A DNA stretch of 54,526 bases from an uncultured SAR86 cluster bacterium (GCA_902587545.1 CACILL010000001.1:625391-679916), one strand, 5' to 3'; shown: positions 1-8,386, counted from the first letter of the stretch. Notes: generated from the sequence alone by a model not told the origin. A program made the numbers and translations.

Positions 1-1499
1 GGTCAGAGGGTCCAGAAGCTGCAAGTGAAGATGAAAGACCAAACATCATTTTAATTTTAGCTGATGATATGGGTTACAACGATATTTCCATGCATAACGG
101 TGGAGCAGCAGACGGCTCTTTGAAGACCACGTATATAGATTCTTTAGCAGAAAGCGGTATTTTATTCACTCGAGGTTATGCTGCTAATGCGACTTGCGCA
201 CCTTCAAGAGCATCCATCATGACAGGAAAATATCCAACTAGATTTGGTTACGAATTCACTCCAGTACCTGCAACTGGAAGATTGATCATGTCTTGGCTTG
301 CTGAAGAAGATGATGCAGAACTCAAAGCAAGAATTGATAACGAAGTCTCAAGAAACCTGCCTCCGTTATGGGAGCAAGGCATGCCAACCGAGCAAATTAC
401 CATTGCTGAAGTTTTACGCGATGCTGGGTATTACACAGCTCATATTGGAAAATGGCATCTTGGCCATGCGAATGGCATGGACCCATTGAGTCAAGGGTTT
501 GAAGATTCGTTATCTCTAGTTGGTCCCCTTTATGCTCCGGAGGACGATCCAGAAATAGTAAATGCCAAGTTTGATACCACAATTGATCGAATGATATGGG
601 GATTAGGTCAGTATTCTGCAAGATTCAACGAAGGCGAGTTATTTGCTCCAGATAAATATGTCACTGATTACTACACCGATGAAGCATTAAAAGTCATTGA
701 AAAAAATAAAAACAGACCATTTTTCCTATACTTAAGCCATTGGGCAGTGCACAACCCTCTGCAAGCATTAAGGAGTGATGTCGAACAAATGAGTCATATG
801 TCTGGTCACAATCTTCAGGTTTATTCTGGGATGATTGCAGCGCTGGATAGAAGTGTCGGAAAGGTTGTTGCAAAACTTAAAGAGTTAGAAATTTATGGAA
901 AAACTATGATCATTTTTACCAGTGATAATGGTGGGGCAAATTACATTGAATTGGAAGACATCAATAAGCCTTACAGAGGATGGAAAATAAGTTTTTTTGA
1001 AGGCGGAATAAGAGTTCCATATATTGTCAGCTGGCCCGATGAGATATTGCCGGGACAAAAATCCAATAGTGCTGTGCATCACTTTGATATTTTTTCCACA
1101 GTTACTTCTGCCGCTGGAATAGAATTTAAAGGAGCAGATTTGGACGGGGTTAACCTTCTCCCTTATATTAAGAAAGAAAAATCTTCAGAACCTCACAAGA
1201 CTCTTTTTTGGCGTTCGGGCAATCATCAATCCGTTTTGCATGAAAATTGGAAATACATTGTGAGCAAAAAAGAAAATTTTCGCTGGCTTTTTAATACTTC
1301 CATCGATCCCACGGAGAAAAATAATGTAATCAACGCTTATTCTGAGAAAGCCAAATTACTTGAAGACTTATTGGCAAAATTTAATTCTGAACAAGCTGAA
1401 CCAGTAGTGCCATCAGCTTATGAAGCCCCAACAATGATCGATAAATACGATGGACAAGAATACGAAGAAGGGGACGAATATATTTACTGGTCTAATTAA
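1..1499 (+). CDS. Type I sulfatase (arylsulfatase family), 5' end cut off by the window
   Basis: Hydrolyses sulfate esters, probably of sulfated algal or other marine polysaccharides; the substrate is inferred. The reading frame is open from base 3 and reads RPNIILILADDMGYND, the usual start of the sulfatase domain with its metal-binding Asp pair, so the true start lies upstream and the first ATG at 69 is internal. The formylglycine motif CAPSR is encoded at 195-209; Cys (TGC, 195-197) is the residue oxidised to formylglycine. GKWHLGH and TSDNGG are further family motifs. A secretion signal would be in the missing part. The gene ends before a strong hairpin and is convergent with the TonB receptor gene. 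The family is certain, the substrate is not. Confidence 0.93.
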   Translation, partial: SEGPEAASEDERPNIILILADDMGYNDISMHNGGAADGSLKTTYIDSLAESGILFTRGYAANATCAPSRASIMTGKYPTRFGYEFTPVPATGRLIMSWLAEEDDAELKARIDNEVSRNLPPLWEQGMPTEQITIAEVLRDAGYYTAHIGKWHLGHANGMDPLSQGFEDSLSLVGPLYAPEDDPEIVNAKFDTTIDRMIWGLGQYSARFNEGELFAPDKYVTDYYTDEALKVIEKNKNRPFFLYLSHWAVHNPLQALRSDVEQMSHMSGHNLQVYSGMIAALDRSVGKVVAKLKELEIYGKTMIIFTSDNGGANYIELEDINKPYRGWKISFFEGGIRVPYIVSWPDEILPGQKSNSAVHHFDIFSTVTSAAGIEFKGADLDGVNLLPYIKKEKSSEPHKTLFWRSGNHQSVLHENWKYIVSKKENFRWLFNTSIDPTEKNNVINAYSEKAKLLEDLLAKFNSEQAEPVVPSAYEAPTMIDKYDGQEYEEGDEYIYWSN

Positions 1500-1528
1500 A
1501 TAAACCTAATCTAAAGTTTTTGTTTGGG

Positions 1529-1559
1529 GAACACCCCTTCCAGAATTGAAGGGGTGTTC
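1529..1559. terminator. Strong hairpin between convergent genes, probable bidirectional terminator
   Basis: A perfect 12-bp inverted repeat (GAACACCCCTTC at 1529-1540, GAAGGGGTGTTC at 1548-1559) with a 7-base loop lies between the sulfatase and receptor stop codons. It is the most stable hairpin I noticed between genes. Neither side has a clean U-run after the stem, so intrinsic termination is not certain; it could instead protect 3' ends. Confidence 0.6.
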
Positions 1560-1576
1560 TAGGGGGATTCTCTAAC

Positions 1577-3613
1577 TTAGAAGTTAAAGTTAAGTTTGAT
1601 ACCGAAGTTTCGACCAGCTAAAGGCACTTCGTTTTTTACATAAGAAGTGTGATTTCTAGCTTTTTCGTCCATAAGGTTTCTTCCAAAGACTGATAAAACC
1701 AGTTCTTCGTCACTACCAATAGCAATTGATCTTCTGATATCGAAATCGACCATGGTGTAGCCGTCCGTTACAGATTCACCAAAACCAATGTCGTCTTCTT
1801 TTTGTACGTCTATGATTTTTACATCATAAGTAACATTTTCATTTTCAAGCGCGAAACGATAAACATTTTTGATTGGGGTGATTCTTGGCACGTTTCCACC
1901 ACTGCCAAAAGTTCCCACAACTTCGTCTCTGCCGTAAGAAATTTGGACTTCACCGTTCTCTGTAGTAAATGATCTTCCTACTTCTACTTCATAACCATTA
2001 AAGTCTGCATCGGCTTGACGATAATTGGTAATAGGTAAATTCTTGGCATTTTTAGTACCTGAGTCTAAAAGATAAATATAGTTATCAACTGCGTTTGAAT
2101 AAACCGAGGCATTTACAAAATAACCATCGTTTTCGTAATTAACGTTGAAATCTATATTATTAGATCTTTCAGATTCTAGATTTACATTACCGATCTCTAC
2201 TCTAGCTGCAGCTAAGTGAGTTCCATTCATGAAAAGTTCTATTTCTGATGGAGCTCTTGCAACACTTGAGATACCAAGAGTTAATCCAACATTGTTCGCT
2301 AAGTCCCAACCCATTGTAAGAGCAGTACTCAAGTCACTTTCACTGATATCGTGAAGTGTATTGCCAATAGCGCCATCTCTATTTGTTTGATCCAAACGAA
2401 CACCAAAATCAAGATCAACAACGTCCAACTCTCTACAGATGAAGTAACCAAAGCTCAACATTTGAGAATCAACTGGTTTCATGAAAGCTTCTTCACCAAT
2501 GATCGCGACATCTTCTTGACTCATGTTGATTGTTACATTTTGTCTGTTACCGCTAGCTTGATTACCAATATCCATCTTCATTCCGAATTCGAAAGATTCA
2601 TTAGTGAAAGTTGTTGGACCATGCTCCTCTTCTTCCTCTCCTTCATGCTCTCCTTCATGATGTTCTCCTTCTACGTGACCTTCAGTAAAGGAATAATCAT
2701 TTGCTTGAAAGAAATAACTTAGTTTATCTAGCCCACGTAGATTAGTTACAGCTCCTTCAATGGTTACGTTTTCAGATTCAGTATCAGCTTGAATTCTTTC
2801 TTCATGCTCCTCTTCTCCTGGCTTATGTTCTTCTTCTTCTTCACCATGGAAAGCAATACCGTAAGTATTTTCAATCTTACCTAAAGAAAAACCAAAATAA
2901 CCCCAGTCTTCAATTGTTGAAAGACCAAATTTTTGACTGAAAGTTGCTAAATCAGAATTATCTAAAGTCGTTTTTGCTTCAGGCGAACCTTCGTGAATGA
3001 TGGCTCCGCTTGGAACCTCGTGACTTTCAAAGTTTACTTCTTTTAAAGCATAAGTCAGATTCAAACCATCTACGTTGCCCTTATAAGAAAAGCTTCCAGC
3101 AGTTCCCATATTTGCTGTTTGTCTTTCAAGACCTATATTAAAGTCACTACCTTCGAAGTCTTTGCTGGCAATGGTTTGATCAACGATATTGATGATTCCG
3201 CCCATGGTTCCATTGGAATACAATAAAGATGAAGGGCCACGAACCACTTCGATTTGTTGTAAGTCGTTCACATCGACATCATTTAAATGGTCCGAACCTA
3301 GACCAGAGACATCTCTGACTAACTTACCGTTAGATAGAATTCTCACTCTAGTCCCGCCCATTCCTCTAATGATCGGTTGTCCAACTCCAGGCCCAAAGCC
3401 GGATGAATTTACTCCTAGTAAATAGTCAATGCTGTCTCCTAGATTTGTTGAACCTGTATAATTAATGTCATCACCTGTAATGACAAATATCGGTGAATCA
3501 ATTTCAGCAAGTGTTGCTCCTCCAAGGGATGAAGTAACAACTACTTCCTCATCCATTGCATGAAGCACATTTAGAAATGCGAAACACAAAATAAAATACA
3601 AATATTTTTTCAT
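1577..3613 (-). CDS. TonB-dependent outer-membrane receptor with His/Glu-rich loops, probable metal (zinc?) importer
   Basis: A 678-residue outer-membrane receptor that would use TonB-ExbBD energy to import a substrate. It has a signal peptide (about residues 1-20, ending LHA), a TonB-box-like EEVVVTSS just after it, a plug domain (about 35-145, with QQIEVVRGPSSLLYSNG and GGIINI) and a C-terminal beta barrel ending GIKLNFNF with a terminal Phe. Two barrel loops carry clusters such as HGEEEEEHKPGEEEHEE and HVEGEHHEGEHEGEEEEEH. Such His/acid loops are known in zinc receptors of the ZnuD type, which suggests a divalent-metal substrate; this is inference. AGGAGG lies just upstream of ATG. The small His-rich secreted protein gene lies 56 bases upstream on the same strand. 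Confidence 0.9.
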   Translation of the reverse strand: MKKYLYFILCFAFLNVLHAMDEEVVVTSSLGGATLAEIDSPIFVITGDDINYTGSTNLGDSIDYLLGVNSSGFGPGVGQPIIRGMGGTRVRILSNGKLVRDVSGLGSDHLNDVDVNDLQQIEVVRGPSSLLYSNGTMGGIINIVDQTIASKDFEGSDFNIGLERQTANMGTAGSFSYKGNVDGLNLTYALKEVNFESHEVPSGAIIHEGSPEAKTTLDNSDLATFSQKFGLSTIEDWGYFGFSLGKIENTYGIAFHGEEEEEHKPGEEEHEERIQADTESENVTIEGAVTNLRGLDKLSYFFQANDYSFTEGHVEGEHHEGEHEGEEEEEHGPTTFTNESFEFGMKMDIGNQASGNRQNVTINMSQEDVAIIGEEAFMKPVDSQMLSFGYFICRELDVVDLDFGVRLDQTNRDGAIGNTLHDISESDLSTALTMGWDLANNVGLTLGISSVARAPSEIELFMNGTHLAAARVEIGNVNLESERSNNIDFNVNYENDGYFVNASVYSNAVDNYIYLLDSGTKNAKNLPITNYRQADADFNGYEVEVGRSFTTENGEVQISYGRDEVVGTFGSGGNVPRITPIKNVYRFALENENVTYDVKIIDVQKEDDIGFGESVTDGYTMVDFDIRRSIAIGSDEELVLSVFGRNLMDEKARNHTSYVKNEVPLAGRNFGIKLNFNF
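2636..2659 (-). repeat. 12-bp perfect tandem repeat (two copies) inside the receptor gene
   Basis: CTCTCCTTCATG occurs twice in direct tandem. On the coding strand it encodes HEGE-HEGE within an outer loop of the receptor. The repeat is in frame, so slippage would change loop length by four residues without a frameshift. Confidence 0.85.
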
Positions 3614-3669
3614 AATTTCCTCCTAGAAATTAAAAAATTAAAATTAAAAAAAAGTTTTAAGGTTTGGAT

Positions 3670-3957
3670 TTATTGAGGCGGAGCTCTAGAAAGAAAGTAA
3701 GAATGATTCTTTTTTTGATAAAAATTGAAGTCTTCAATTTCTTCACCGTCAGAGAAAAAAAGATGATATGAATTTTCTTCAAGTTCATTACTTACTTGAT
3801 CGCCGATACAAGAATGACATTCATTTTGAAATTCAAATTCATGATGTTCGACGTCATGAGTTTCATGAGAATGATCATGAGAAAGCTCTCCAAGTAAGCC
3901 ACTTGAAGCTAAAACTAAGCTAAAAAGAATTGCTAGTTTGTTTCCTTTCCCTAACAC
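3670..3957 (-). CDS. Small secreted His-rich protein, possible periplasmic metal-binding partner of the receptor
   Basis: A 95-residue protein I cannot assign to a named family. It starts at GTG (3957). The N-terminus has two lysines and a hydrophobic stretch (about residues 8-23), consistent with a signal peptide ending near LLG. The mature protein opens with a His/acid cluster (HDHSHETHDVEHHEFEF), followed by ECHSC, a CxxC pair. These are plausible Zn, Cu or Ni ligands. It lies 56 bases upstream of the receptor gene on the same strand and is probably co-transcribed, which suggests capture or hand-over of the same metal. Regulation by Zur or a similar factor is possible, but I see no convincing operator. 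A TATAAT box is present upstream on the minus strand (3975-3970). Confidence 0.65.
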   Translation of the reverse strand: MLGKGNKLAILFSLVLASSGLLGELSHDHSHETHDVEHHEFEFQNECHSCIGDQVSNELEENSYHLFFSDGEEIEDFNFYQKKNHSYFLSRAPPQ

Positions 3958-3965
3958 GCGGGAGA

Positions 3966-3994
3966 TTGTATTATAAAAAAAGATTTTTTACACT
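3966..3994. promoter_or_regulatory. Overlapping divergent promoters for the His-rich protein (-) and the lipoprotein (+)
   Basis: On the minus strand a perfect TATAAT -10 spans 3975-3970, with no clear -35. On the plus strand TTGTAT (3966-3971), a 17-base spacer and TACACT (3989-3994) form a moderate sigma70 match. The two overlap, so the divergent genes may compete. The plus strand gives a leader of about 21 bases with GGGAG before ATG 4022. Confidence 0.4.
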
Positions 3995-4021
3995 TTTCAT
4001 GTAACTTTTTGGGAGAAAGAT

Positions 4022-4609
4022 ATGAGATTGTCATTTATTTTATTTACAGCTTTTTTTATTTCGTGTTCAGAAATTTCTCATAATTCAGCAGAGTGGCAAA
4101 TTAAAACTTATTCTTCTGCTGCGCCCTCATACATTGGAGATTTTGCTACCGTGATAGGCGGTAACGGAGAAATACTCAGAGAAGGAACCAATGGTTGGAT
4201 CTGCCAGCAAGGGAATCCAAGACCTTACCCAAAGGATGGATGGAAGACTGCGCATGAAGCCATGCCAGCGTGTCACGATGAAGAAGGAATGAAATGGATG
4301 ATGGCTTACGCTGAAGGAAAGGCTCCTAACTTAACCAGAGACACCTATATGTGGATGCTTCACGGTGATGTTGGTGAAGACAATTTAGTACCTGGTGTTT
4401 TGAATGAGAGTGATTCAACTCCGGGGCAATGGATTGAATCAGGCCCACATTTGATGCTGATGCCAAAAGATCCAGATAGCCTGAAAAATTTCACTACTGA
4501 TTTTACAAAGGGAGAGCCTTACGTGATGTTTCCAGGGACAGTTTATGCCCACTTGATGATTCCTGTGGAAGGGTATTACGATTATCAGCCTTCAGCTAAA
4601 CCAGACTAA
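4022..4609 (+). CDS. Putative lipoprotein of unknown function
   Basis: A 195-residue protein whose N-terminus reads as a lipoprotein signal, a short hydrophobic segment followed by the lipobox FISC (Cys at about residue 15). The mature part is soluble, rich in Trp, Met, Pro and Gly, and has Cys in GWICQQG and PACHDEE. WMLHGDVGEDN and PGTVYAHLMIPVEGYYDY look like conserved blocks, but I do not recognise a named domain. GGGAG sits 7 bases before ATG. It ends one base before the stop of the epoxide hydrolase gene on the other strand. Envelope location is inferred from the lipobox only. Confidence 0.75.
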   Translation: MRLSFILFTAFFISCSEISHNSAEWQIKTYSSAAPSYIGDFATVIGGNGEILREGTNGWICQQGNPRPYPKDGWKTAHEAMPACHDEEGMKWMMAYAEGKAPNLTRDTYMWMLHGDVGEDNLVPGVLNESDSTPGQWIESGPHLMLMPKDPDSLKNFTTDFTKGEPYVMFPGTVYAHLMIPVEGYYDYQPSAKPD

Positions 4610-4610
4610 A

Positions 4611-5741
4611 TTATAAAGAGCCAAAGAAGTTTCTTAGTTCTTGGATATAAAGTTCGGGCTTTTCTAAAGCTGCAAAGTGTCCACCTGAATCTAAAACGTT
4701 GTAATACTTCAGATTACTGTAACGTTTTTTAAGCCAACGTTCGGATGCTTTGAAAATCTCTTTAGGATAGATACTTACTCCAGTAGGCGTTTTAACTTCG
4801 CCGCCATTGAATTCTCCGAAACTTTCCCAATACAATCTGGCGGAGGATGTTGCGGTTTCCGTTAACCAATAAAACATAACATTGGTCAGTAATTCATCCC
4901 TTGATACGGCATTTTCTGGATGACCATCGCAATCGGTCCACTGATAAAATTTTTCTAAGATCCATGCTGCTTGACCTATGGGCGAATCGGTCAATCCATA
5001 GCCTAAAGTTTGCGGCCTTGTGGATTGTTGTTTGGAATAGCCAGAATCCCATTCTTGATAAAATTGAAATCCTGCTAGAGCATTTTGCTCAAACTCAGTT
5101 AAATCATTCATGGTATCCATATCAGGAGAAACTACTGCCATATTTAAATGAATAGCTTCACAGTCGGGATCTTGTGTGCCAAGAGCGGTTGTTACTGCAG
5201 AGCCCCAGTCACCACCTTGGGCAAAATATTTTTTGTATCCAAGGTTTTTCATTAGCTTAGAAAAAGTATCTGCAATCTTTTCCACACCAAATCCTGGTTT
5301 TGTGGGTTTTCCTGAAAATCCAAATCCAGGCAAAGAAGGGGTTACCACATGAAAAGCATCTTTAGGATCTCCACCGTTGATTGTCGGATCTGCTAAAGGT
5401 TTAATCACATGCAGAAATTCTACAATGGATCCTGGCCAGCCATGAGTGATAATTAAAGGCTTGGCTTCTTTGTGGGGGGAGGGGTAATGGATAAAGTGAA
5501 TATCCAAGTCATTTATATTTGTTATGTAATGAGGAAATTCATTAATGTTTTTTTCATGTTTTTTCCAGTCATAATCATTCAACCAATATTCGTGAATTTC
5601 TTTCATGTAAGACAAAGGAATGCCTTGAGTCCAATCATCCGGCGTCTCTTTTTCAGGCCATCTCGTCATTTCAAGACGTTTTTGTAAATCTGCTAATTTT
5701 TCCTTTGGAATATCTATCTTAAAATCTTGTATTGCTGACAT
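4611..5741 (-). CDS. Epoxide hydrolase, alpha/beta-hydrolase fold with N-terminal EHN domain
   Basis: A 376-residue enzyme of the microsomal-type epoxide hydrolase family, opening epoxides to diols. An N-terminal EHN domain (about residues 4-110, with RLEMTRWPE) precedes the alpha/beta-hydrolase core. HGWPGS (100-105) supplies the oxyanion region, Asp178 in QGGDWGS is the expected nucleophile, and His355 in GGHFAALEKPE the catalytic His. The length is typical. There is no signal peptide, so it is probably cytoplasmic. It ends one base from the convergent lipoprotein gene. The physiological epoxide is unknown; lipid or terpenoid epoxides are possible. No good SD precedes ATG 5741. Confidence 0.92.
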   Translation of the reverse strand: MSAIQDFKIDIPKEKLADLQKRLEMTRWPEKETPDDWTQGIPLSYMKEIHEYWLNDYDWKKHEKNINEFPHYITNINDLDIHFIHYPSPHKEAKPLIITHGWPGSIVEFLHVIKPLADPTINGGDPKDAFHVVTPSLPGFGFSGKPTKPGFGVEKIADTFSKLMKNLGYKKYFAQGGDWGSAVTTALGTQDPDCEAIHLNMAVVSPDMDTMNDLTEFEQNALAGFQFYQEWDSGYSKQQSTRPQTLGYGLTDSPIGQAAWILEKFYQWTDCDGHPENAVSRDELLTNVMFYWLTETATSSARLYWESFGEFNGGEVKTPTGVSIYPKEIFKASERWLKKRYSNLKYYNVLDSGGHFAALEKPELYIQELRNFFGSL

Positions 5742-5829
5742 GTTATCTATTAAAACCTTGTTTTTATTGTATTATTAAATTTTAATTACAAATTAACATA
5801 GATTTTTTTAATTTACTTATTTTTAAATA

Positions 5830-6039
5830 ATGGAAAAAATATTGGAATTATTCTCTAACCACTTATCAAATTGGGGCTTGGTTTGGTTTTGTTTGATTTT
5901 TTGGGGGAGTATTTTCAATGCGATATTGATAAGTTTGTCATTTAGCGAGATCAGCTCCTATCTAACTTATGTAGGATACATAGCTGGCTTAATTTTGGGT
6001 CTTTTTGCAAAATCTAAAAAATGGAATTGGCTACGATGA
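5830..6039 (+). CDS. Small membrane protein of unknown function
   Basis: A 69-residue protein with two hydrophobic segments (about 15-37 and 43-60) and a basic tail (KSKKWNWLR). I do not recognise a family. Reality is supported by the stop codon overlapping an ATG of the desaturase gene (ATGA at 6036-6039), which suggests translational coupling. There is no SD before ATG 5830; an AT-rich TATTTT lies 7-12 bases upstream, so a very short leader is possible. It may be a membrane subunit working with the desaturase; that is inference from the coupling only. Confidence 0.55.
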   Translation: MEKILELFSNHLSNWGLVWFCLIFWGSIFNAILISLSFSEISSYLTYVGYIAGLILGLFAKSKKWNWLR

Positions 6040-6944
6040 GCGTGGTAATGGAAAACAATCAAGAAGATCTTTCCATAGATGCAGAAAGACTAGTAGCTAG
6101 ATCTTTTATGGGGAGAATCGAGTGGGAGATGATTGTCGTAGGTATAGGTCAATTTTTAATTTGGCTTGGCATATGGTTTATGGTTCTTCAAGGAATACTG
6201 CCTTTATGGGCTGGTTTCATTCTAAGCACAATCTCAACGGCTTTTGCATACTTACCATCGCATGCAGGTCAACACGGTCATTTATCGGGAAAACATAAAA
6301 ACTTAAAATGGCTGAATGCCTTTGTCGGACAAATTTCCTTGATACCTCTTGCCCAGTCTCATCATATTTTAAAAGCTACTCATATGAAGCATCATGCGCA
6401 TACCAATAATCCAGAAAAAGATCCTGATTACTTTACTGCTCATGTAGATCATTGGTGGCAGGCAGCTTTGAATGTTCATCTTCAAACCGATGGAGGAGAT
6501 CCTAGGTTTCAAAAAATGATGGAAACCTATATGGAAGAAGATCAAAACTTCAAGGCCGATATCGATAAAGGTTCTACATTTGCTTTGATGATATTTTTTG
6601 GTCAAATGATTTCCGCATTCTTTTTTCCTTTGGAAACTTTATTTCTTTGGTGGATACCCAAGAAACTTGTAGCATCATATTTGGGAGTAATATTTTCTCA
6701 TGAGCCTCATAAGGTTTTGCCAGTTGGAAGATACAAGGATACTAGATTCTGGGTAAATGGAATTCCTAGATTCTTTAATCATTCTATGCAAATACATGTG
6801 ATGCACCACATGTATCCAAACATTTGTCATTTTGATGAACCAAAAGCAATAGAGGCTTTAAAACCTTTTATGATTGCTAGAGGCATTCCTGGCGCTGAAG
6901 ATCTTCCTGATAAGATTTCTTACAAACTTCTTACCTACAAATAA
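6036..6944 (+). CDS. Membrane fatty-acid desaturase family protein
   Basis: A 302-residue integral membrane di-iron enzyme that would insert a double bond or hydroxyl into an acyl or related lipid chain. Histidine clusters fit the superfamily: HAGQHGH, HHILKATHMKHHAHT and HVMHHMYPNICH. Hydrophobic segments lie before the first cluster and in the middle of the protein. The start is uncertain: ATG 6021, 6036 and 6048 are all in frame. I chose 6036 because it forms an ATGA overlap with the stop of the preceding gene. The redoxin-like gene follows after 2 bases. The substrate cannot be read from the sequence. Confidence 0.87.
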   Translation: MSVVMENNQEDLSIDAERLVARSFMGRIEWEMIVVGIGQFLIWLGIWFMVLQGILPLWAGFILSTISTAFAYLPSHAGQHGHLSGKHKNLKWLNAFVGQISLIPLAQSHHILKATHMKHHAHTNNPEKDPDYFTAHVDHWWQAALNVHLQTDGGDPRFQKMMETYMEEDQNFKADIDKGSTFALMIFFGQMISAFFFPLETLFLWWIPKKLVASYLGVIFSHEPHKVLPVGRYKDTRFWVNGIPRFFNHSMQIHVMHHMYPNICHFDEPKAIEALKPFMIARGIPGAEDLPDKISYKLLTYK

Positions 6945-6946
6945 TA

Positions 6947-7528
6947 TTGGCCTATACATTAAGCATTGGTGAAAATGCTCCGGACTTTGATTTGGTAGGC
7001 ACTGATGTTGATTATTACTCTTTGGATTCCTTTCAAGAATATGAAAATCTCATTATTTTCTTTACTTGCAACCATTGTCCGTATGTAACTGGATCAGATG
7101 AGGTCACAAGAGCAACAGTAGAAAAATTTCAAGGACCTAGATTTAAATTTGTTGCAATCAATTCAAATAGTAAAAATACCTATGAAGAAGACAGTTTTGA
7201 AAACATGGTGAAAAGAATAGATGACTTAAAATTTCCATGGCTCTATCTTTATGATGAGACTCAAAAAGTAGCTAAGGATTATGGAGCCTTAAAAACACCT
7301 CATTTTTATGTTTTTGATAAAGAAAGAAAGTTGGTTTACACCGGAAGAGGAGTTGATTCTCCTAAAGATTCATCTAATATTAAAGTTAACGATTTGGAAA
7401 GAGTTCTTGAAGAACTCAAAGAACAAAAAGAAATATCAGTGCCAGTTACCAATCCCATTGGCTGTAATATTAAATGGGAGGGCAAGGAAGCACATTGGAT
7501 GCCTGCAGAGGCATGTGACTTAATATAG
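6947..7528 (+). CDS. Thioredoxin-fold (AhpC/TSA, redoxin-like) protein
   Basis: A 193-residue cytoplasmic protein with a thioredoxin fold. The N-terminus (SIGENAPDFDLVG) is the typical redoxin opening. The redox motif is CNHCP within FFTCNHCPYV (about residues 42-51), and the cis-Pro is in KTPHFYVFD. The C-terminal NPIGCNIKW and PAEACDL supply two further Cys. The start is TTG (6947), two bases after the desaturase stop; no ATG occurs before the conserved opening. The position suggests joint expression with the desaturase. It may act as a thiol reductase or peroxidase; the electron partner is unknown. Confidence 0.85.
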   Translation: MAYTLSIGENAPDFDLVGTDVDYYSLDSFQEYENLIIFFTCNHCPYVTGSDEVTRATVEKFQGPRFKFVAINSNSKNTYEEDSFENMVKRIDDLKFPWLYLYDETQKVAKDYGALKTPHFYVFDKERKLVYTGRGVDSPKDSSNIKVNDLERVLEELKEQKEISVPVTNPIGCNIKWEGKEAHWMPAEACDLI

Positions 7529-7538
7529 GAGATAAAAA

Positions 7539-8246
7539 ATGTCAGAGCTAGCAACTTTAAAAACAGAAGGAGATGTATCAATAATTACTTTGGATGATGG
7601 GAAGGCAAATGTTTTTTCTTATCCAATGTTGGAAACTCTTCAAAAAATTCTGTCTGAGATTCCTAAAGACAGAGGTTCGGTAATTATTACCGGCAGAGAT
7701 GGAATGTTTTCTGGAGGTTTTGATCTAAAAACTTTTGCATCTGGGGATGTTGATCAAATTAAAAATATGTCTGCATTGGGTTTTAAAACTTTATTTGATT
7801 TGTATACCTTTCCAAGACCTGTAGTTGCTGCAATTTCAGGTCATGCTGTAGCGCTGGGTATTTTTGTAGTTTGTTGTTGTGACTACCGAATTGGGATAGA
7901 CGGAGAATTTGTGGTTCAAGCAAATGAAGTAAGAAACAACATGGATATTCCCGTACCTATTATGGAAATAGCAGCCAGTAGGGTAGACAAGCAACACATT
8001 TATAGAGCTCTTTTTCATGCAGATCCTTATAAAATGTCTGATGCTGTCAGTGCTGGTTGGATTGATGAAGTTGTGTCTTCTCCAGGTGATCTCATGACAA
8101 GAGCGATGGAAAAAGCAGAAGATTTGGCAACTTTAGGTCATCCTATGTACCAAAAAACAAAAGAAGTTTTTCAACAAGATATTGTAGAAAAAATTCAAGC
8201 AAATTTGCCTAATCCTTCAGACAGTCCAAGTTTCGTATCGGTTTAG
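7539..8246 (+). CDS. Enoyl-CoA hydratase/isomerase (crotonase) family protein
   Basis: A 235-residue crotonase-fold protein, shorter than typical hydratases (about 260). The acyl-CoA oxyanion-hole segments are GMFSGGFDLK and ISGHAVALGIF. The region where the catalytic Glu residues usually sit reads QANEVRNNMDIPVP, which differs from the classical hydratase motif, so the reaction may be isomerase, hydrolase or other. AGGAG lies 8 bases before ATG, and the redoxin-like gene ends 10 bases upstream, so it is likely the last gene of the same operon. A role in acyl-CoA metabolism alongside the desaturase is inferred. Confidence 0.88.
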   Translation: MSELATLKTEGDVSIITLDDGKANVFSYPMLETLQKILSEIPKDRGSVIITGRDGMFSGGFDLKTFASGDVDQIKNMSALGFKTLFDLYTFPRPVVAAISGHAVALGIFVVCCCDYRIGIDGEFVVQANEVRNNMDIPVPIMEIAASRVDKQHIYRALFHADPYKMSDAVSAGWIDEVVSSPGDLMTRAMEKAEDLATLGHPMYQKTKEVFQQDIVEKIQANLPNPSDSPSFVSV

Positions 8247-8264
8247 TTATTTGTAAACTTCTTA

Positions 8265-8270
8265 TATAAT
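8265..8270 (+). promoter_or_regulatory. -10 box for tRNA-Ala
   Basis: A perfect TATAAT ends 11 bases before the mature tRNA 5' end. No good -35 is visible at 17 bases; TTTAGT at 8242-8247 is a poor match. Confidence 0.5.
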
Positions 8271-8281
8271 CCAATTCCTTT

Positions 8282-8357
8282 GGGGCTATAGCTCAGCTGG
8301 GAGAGCGCCTGATTTGCATTCAGGAGGTCCGCGGTTCGATCCCGCGTAGCTCCACCA
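8282..8357 (+). tRNA. tRNA-Ala (anticodon TGC), CCA encoded
   Basis: 76 bases with a complete cloverleaf. The acceptor stem GGGGCTA pairs with TAGCTCC (one G-T pair). The anticodon loop TTTGCAT at 8313-8319 lies between stems CCTGA and TCAGG, and the T arm contains GGTTCGATCC. Discriminator A and CCA (8355-8357) are encoded. It stands alone here, not in an rRNA operon. Confidence 0.97.
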
Positions 8358-8386
8358 AAATATTACATTTCTTCACTTTTTATTTA

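Noticed and set aside
69-71. ATG at 69 as the sulfatase start
   Set aside because: It falls inside the conserved ADDMGYN motif, and the frame is open upstream to the window edge.
3962-3990. Zur-like operator upstream of the His-rich protein
   Set aside because: The AT-rich stretch lacks the expected dyad; only the -10 box is supportable.
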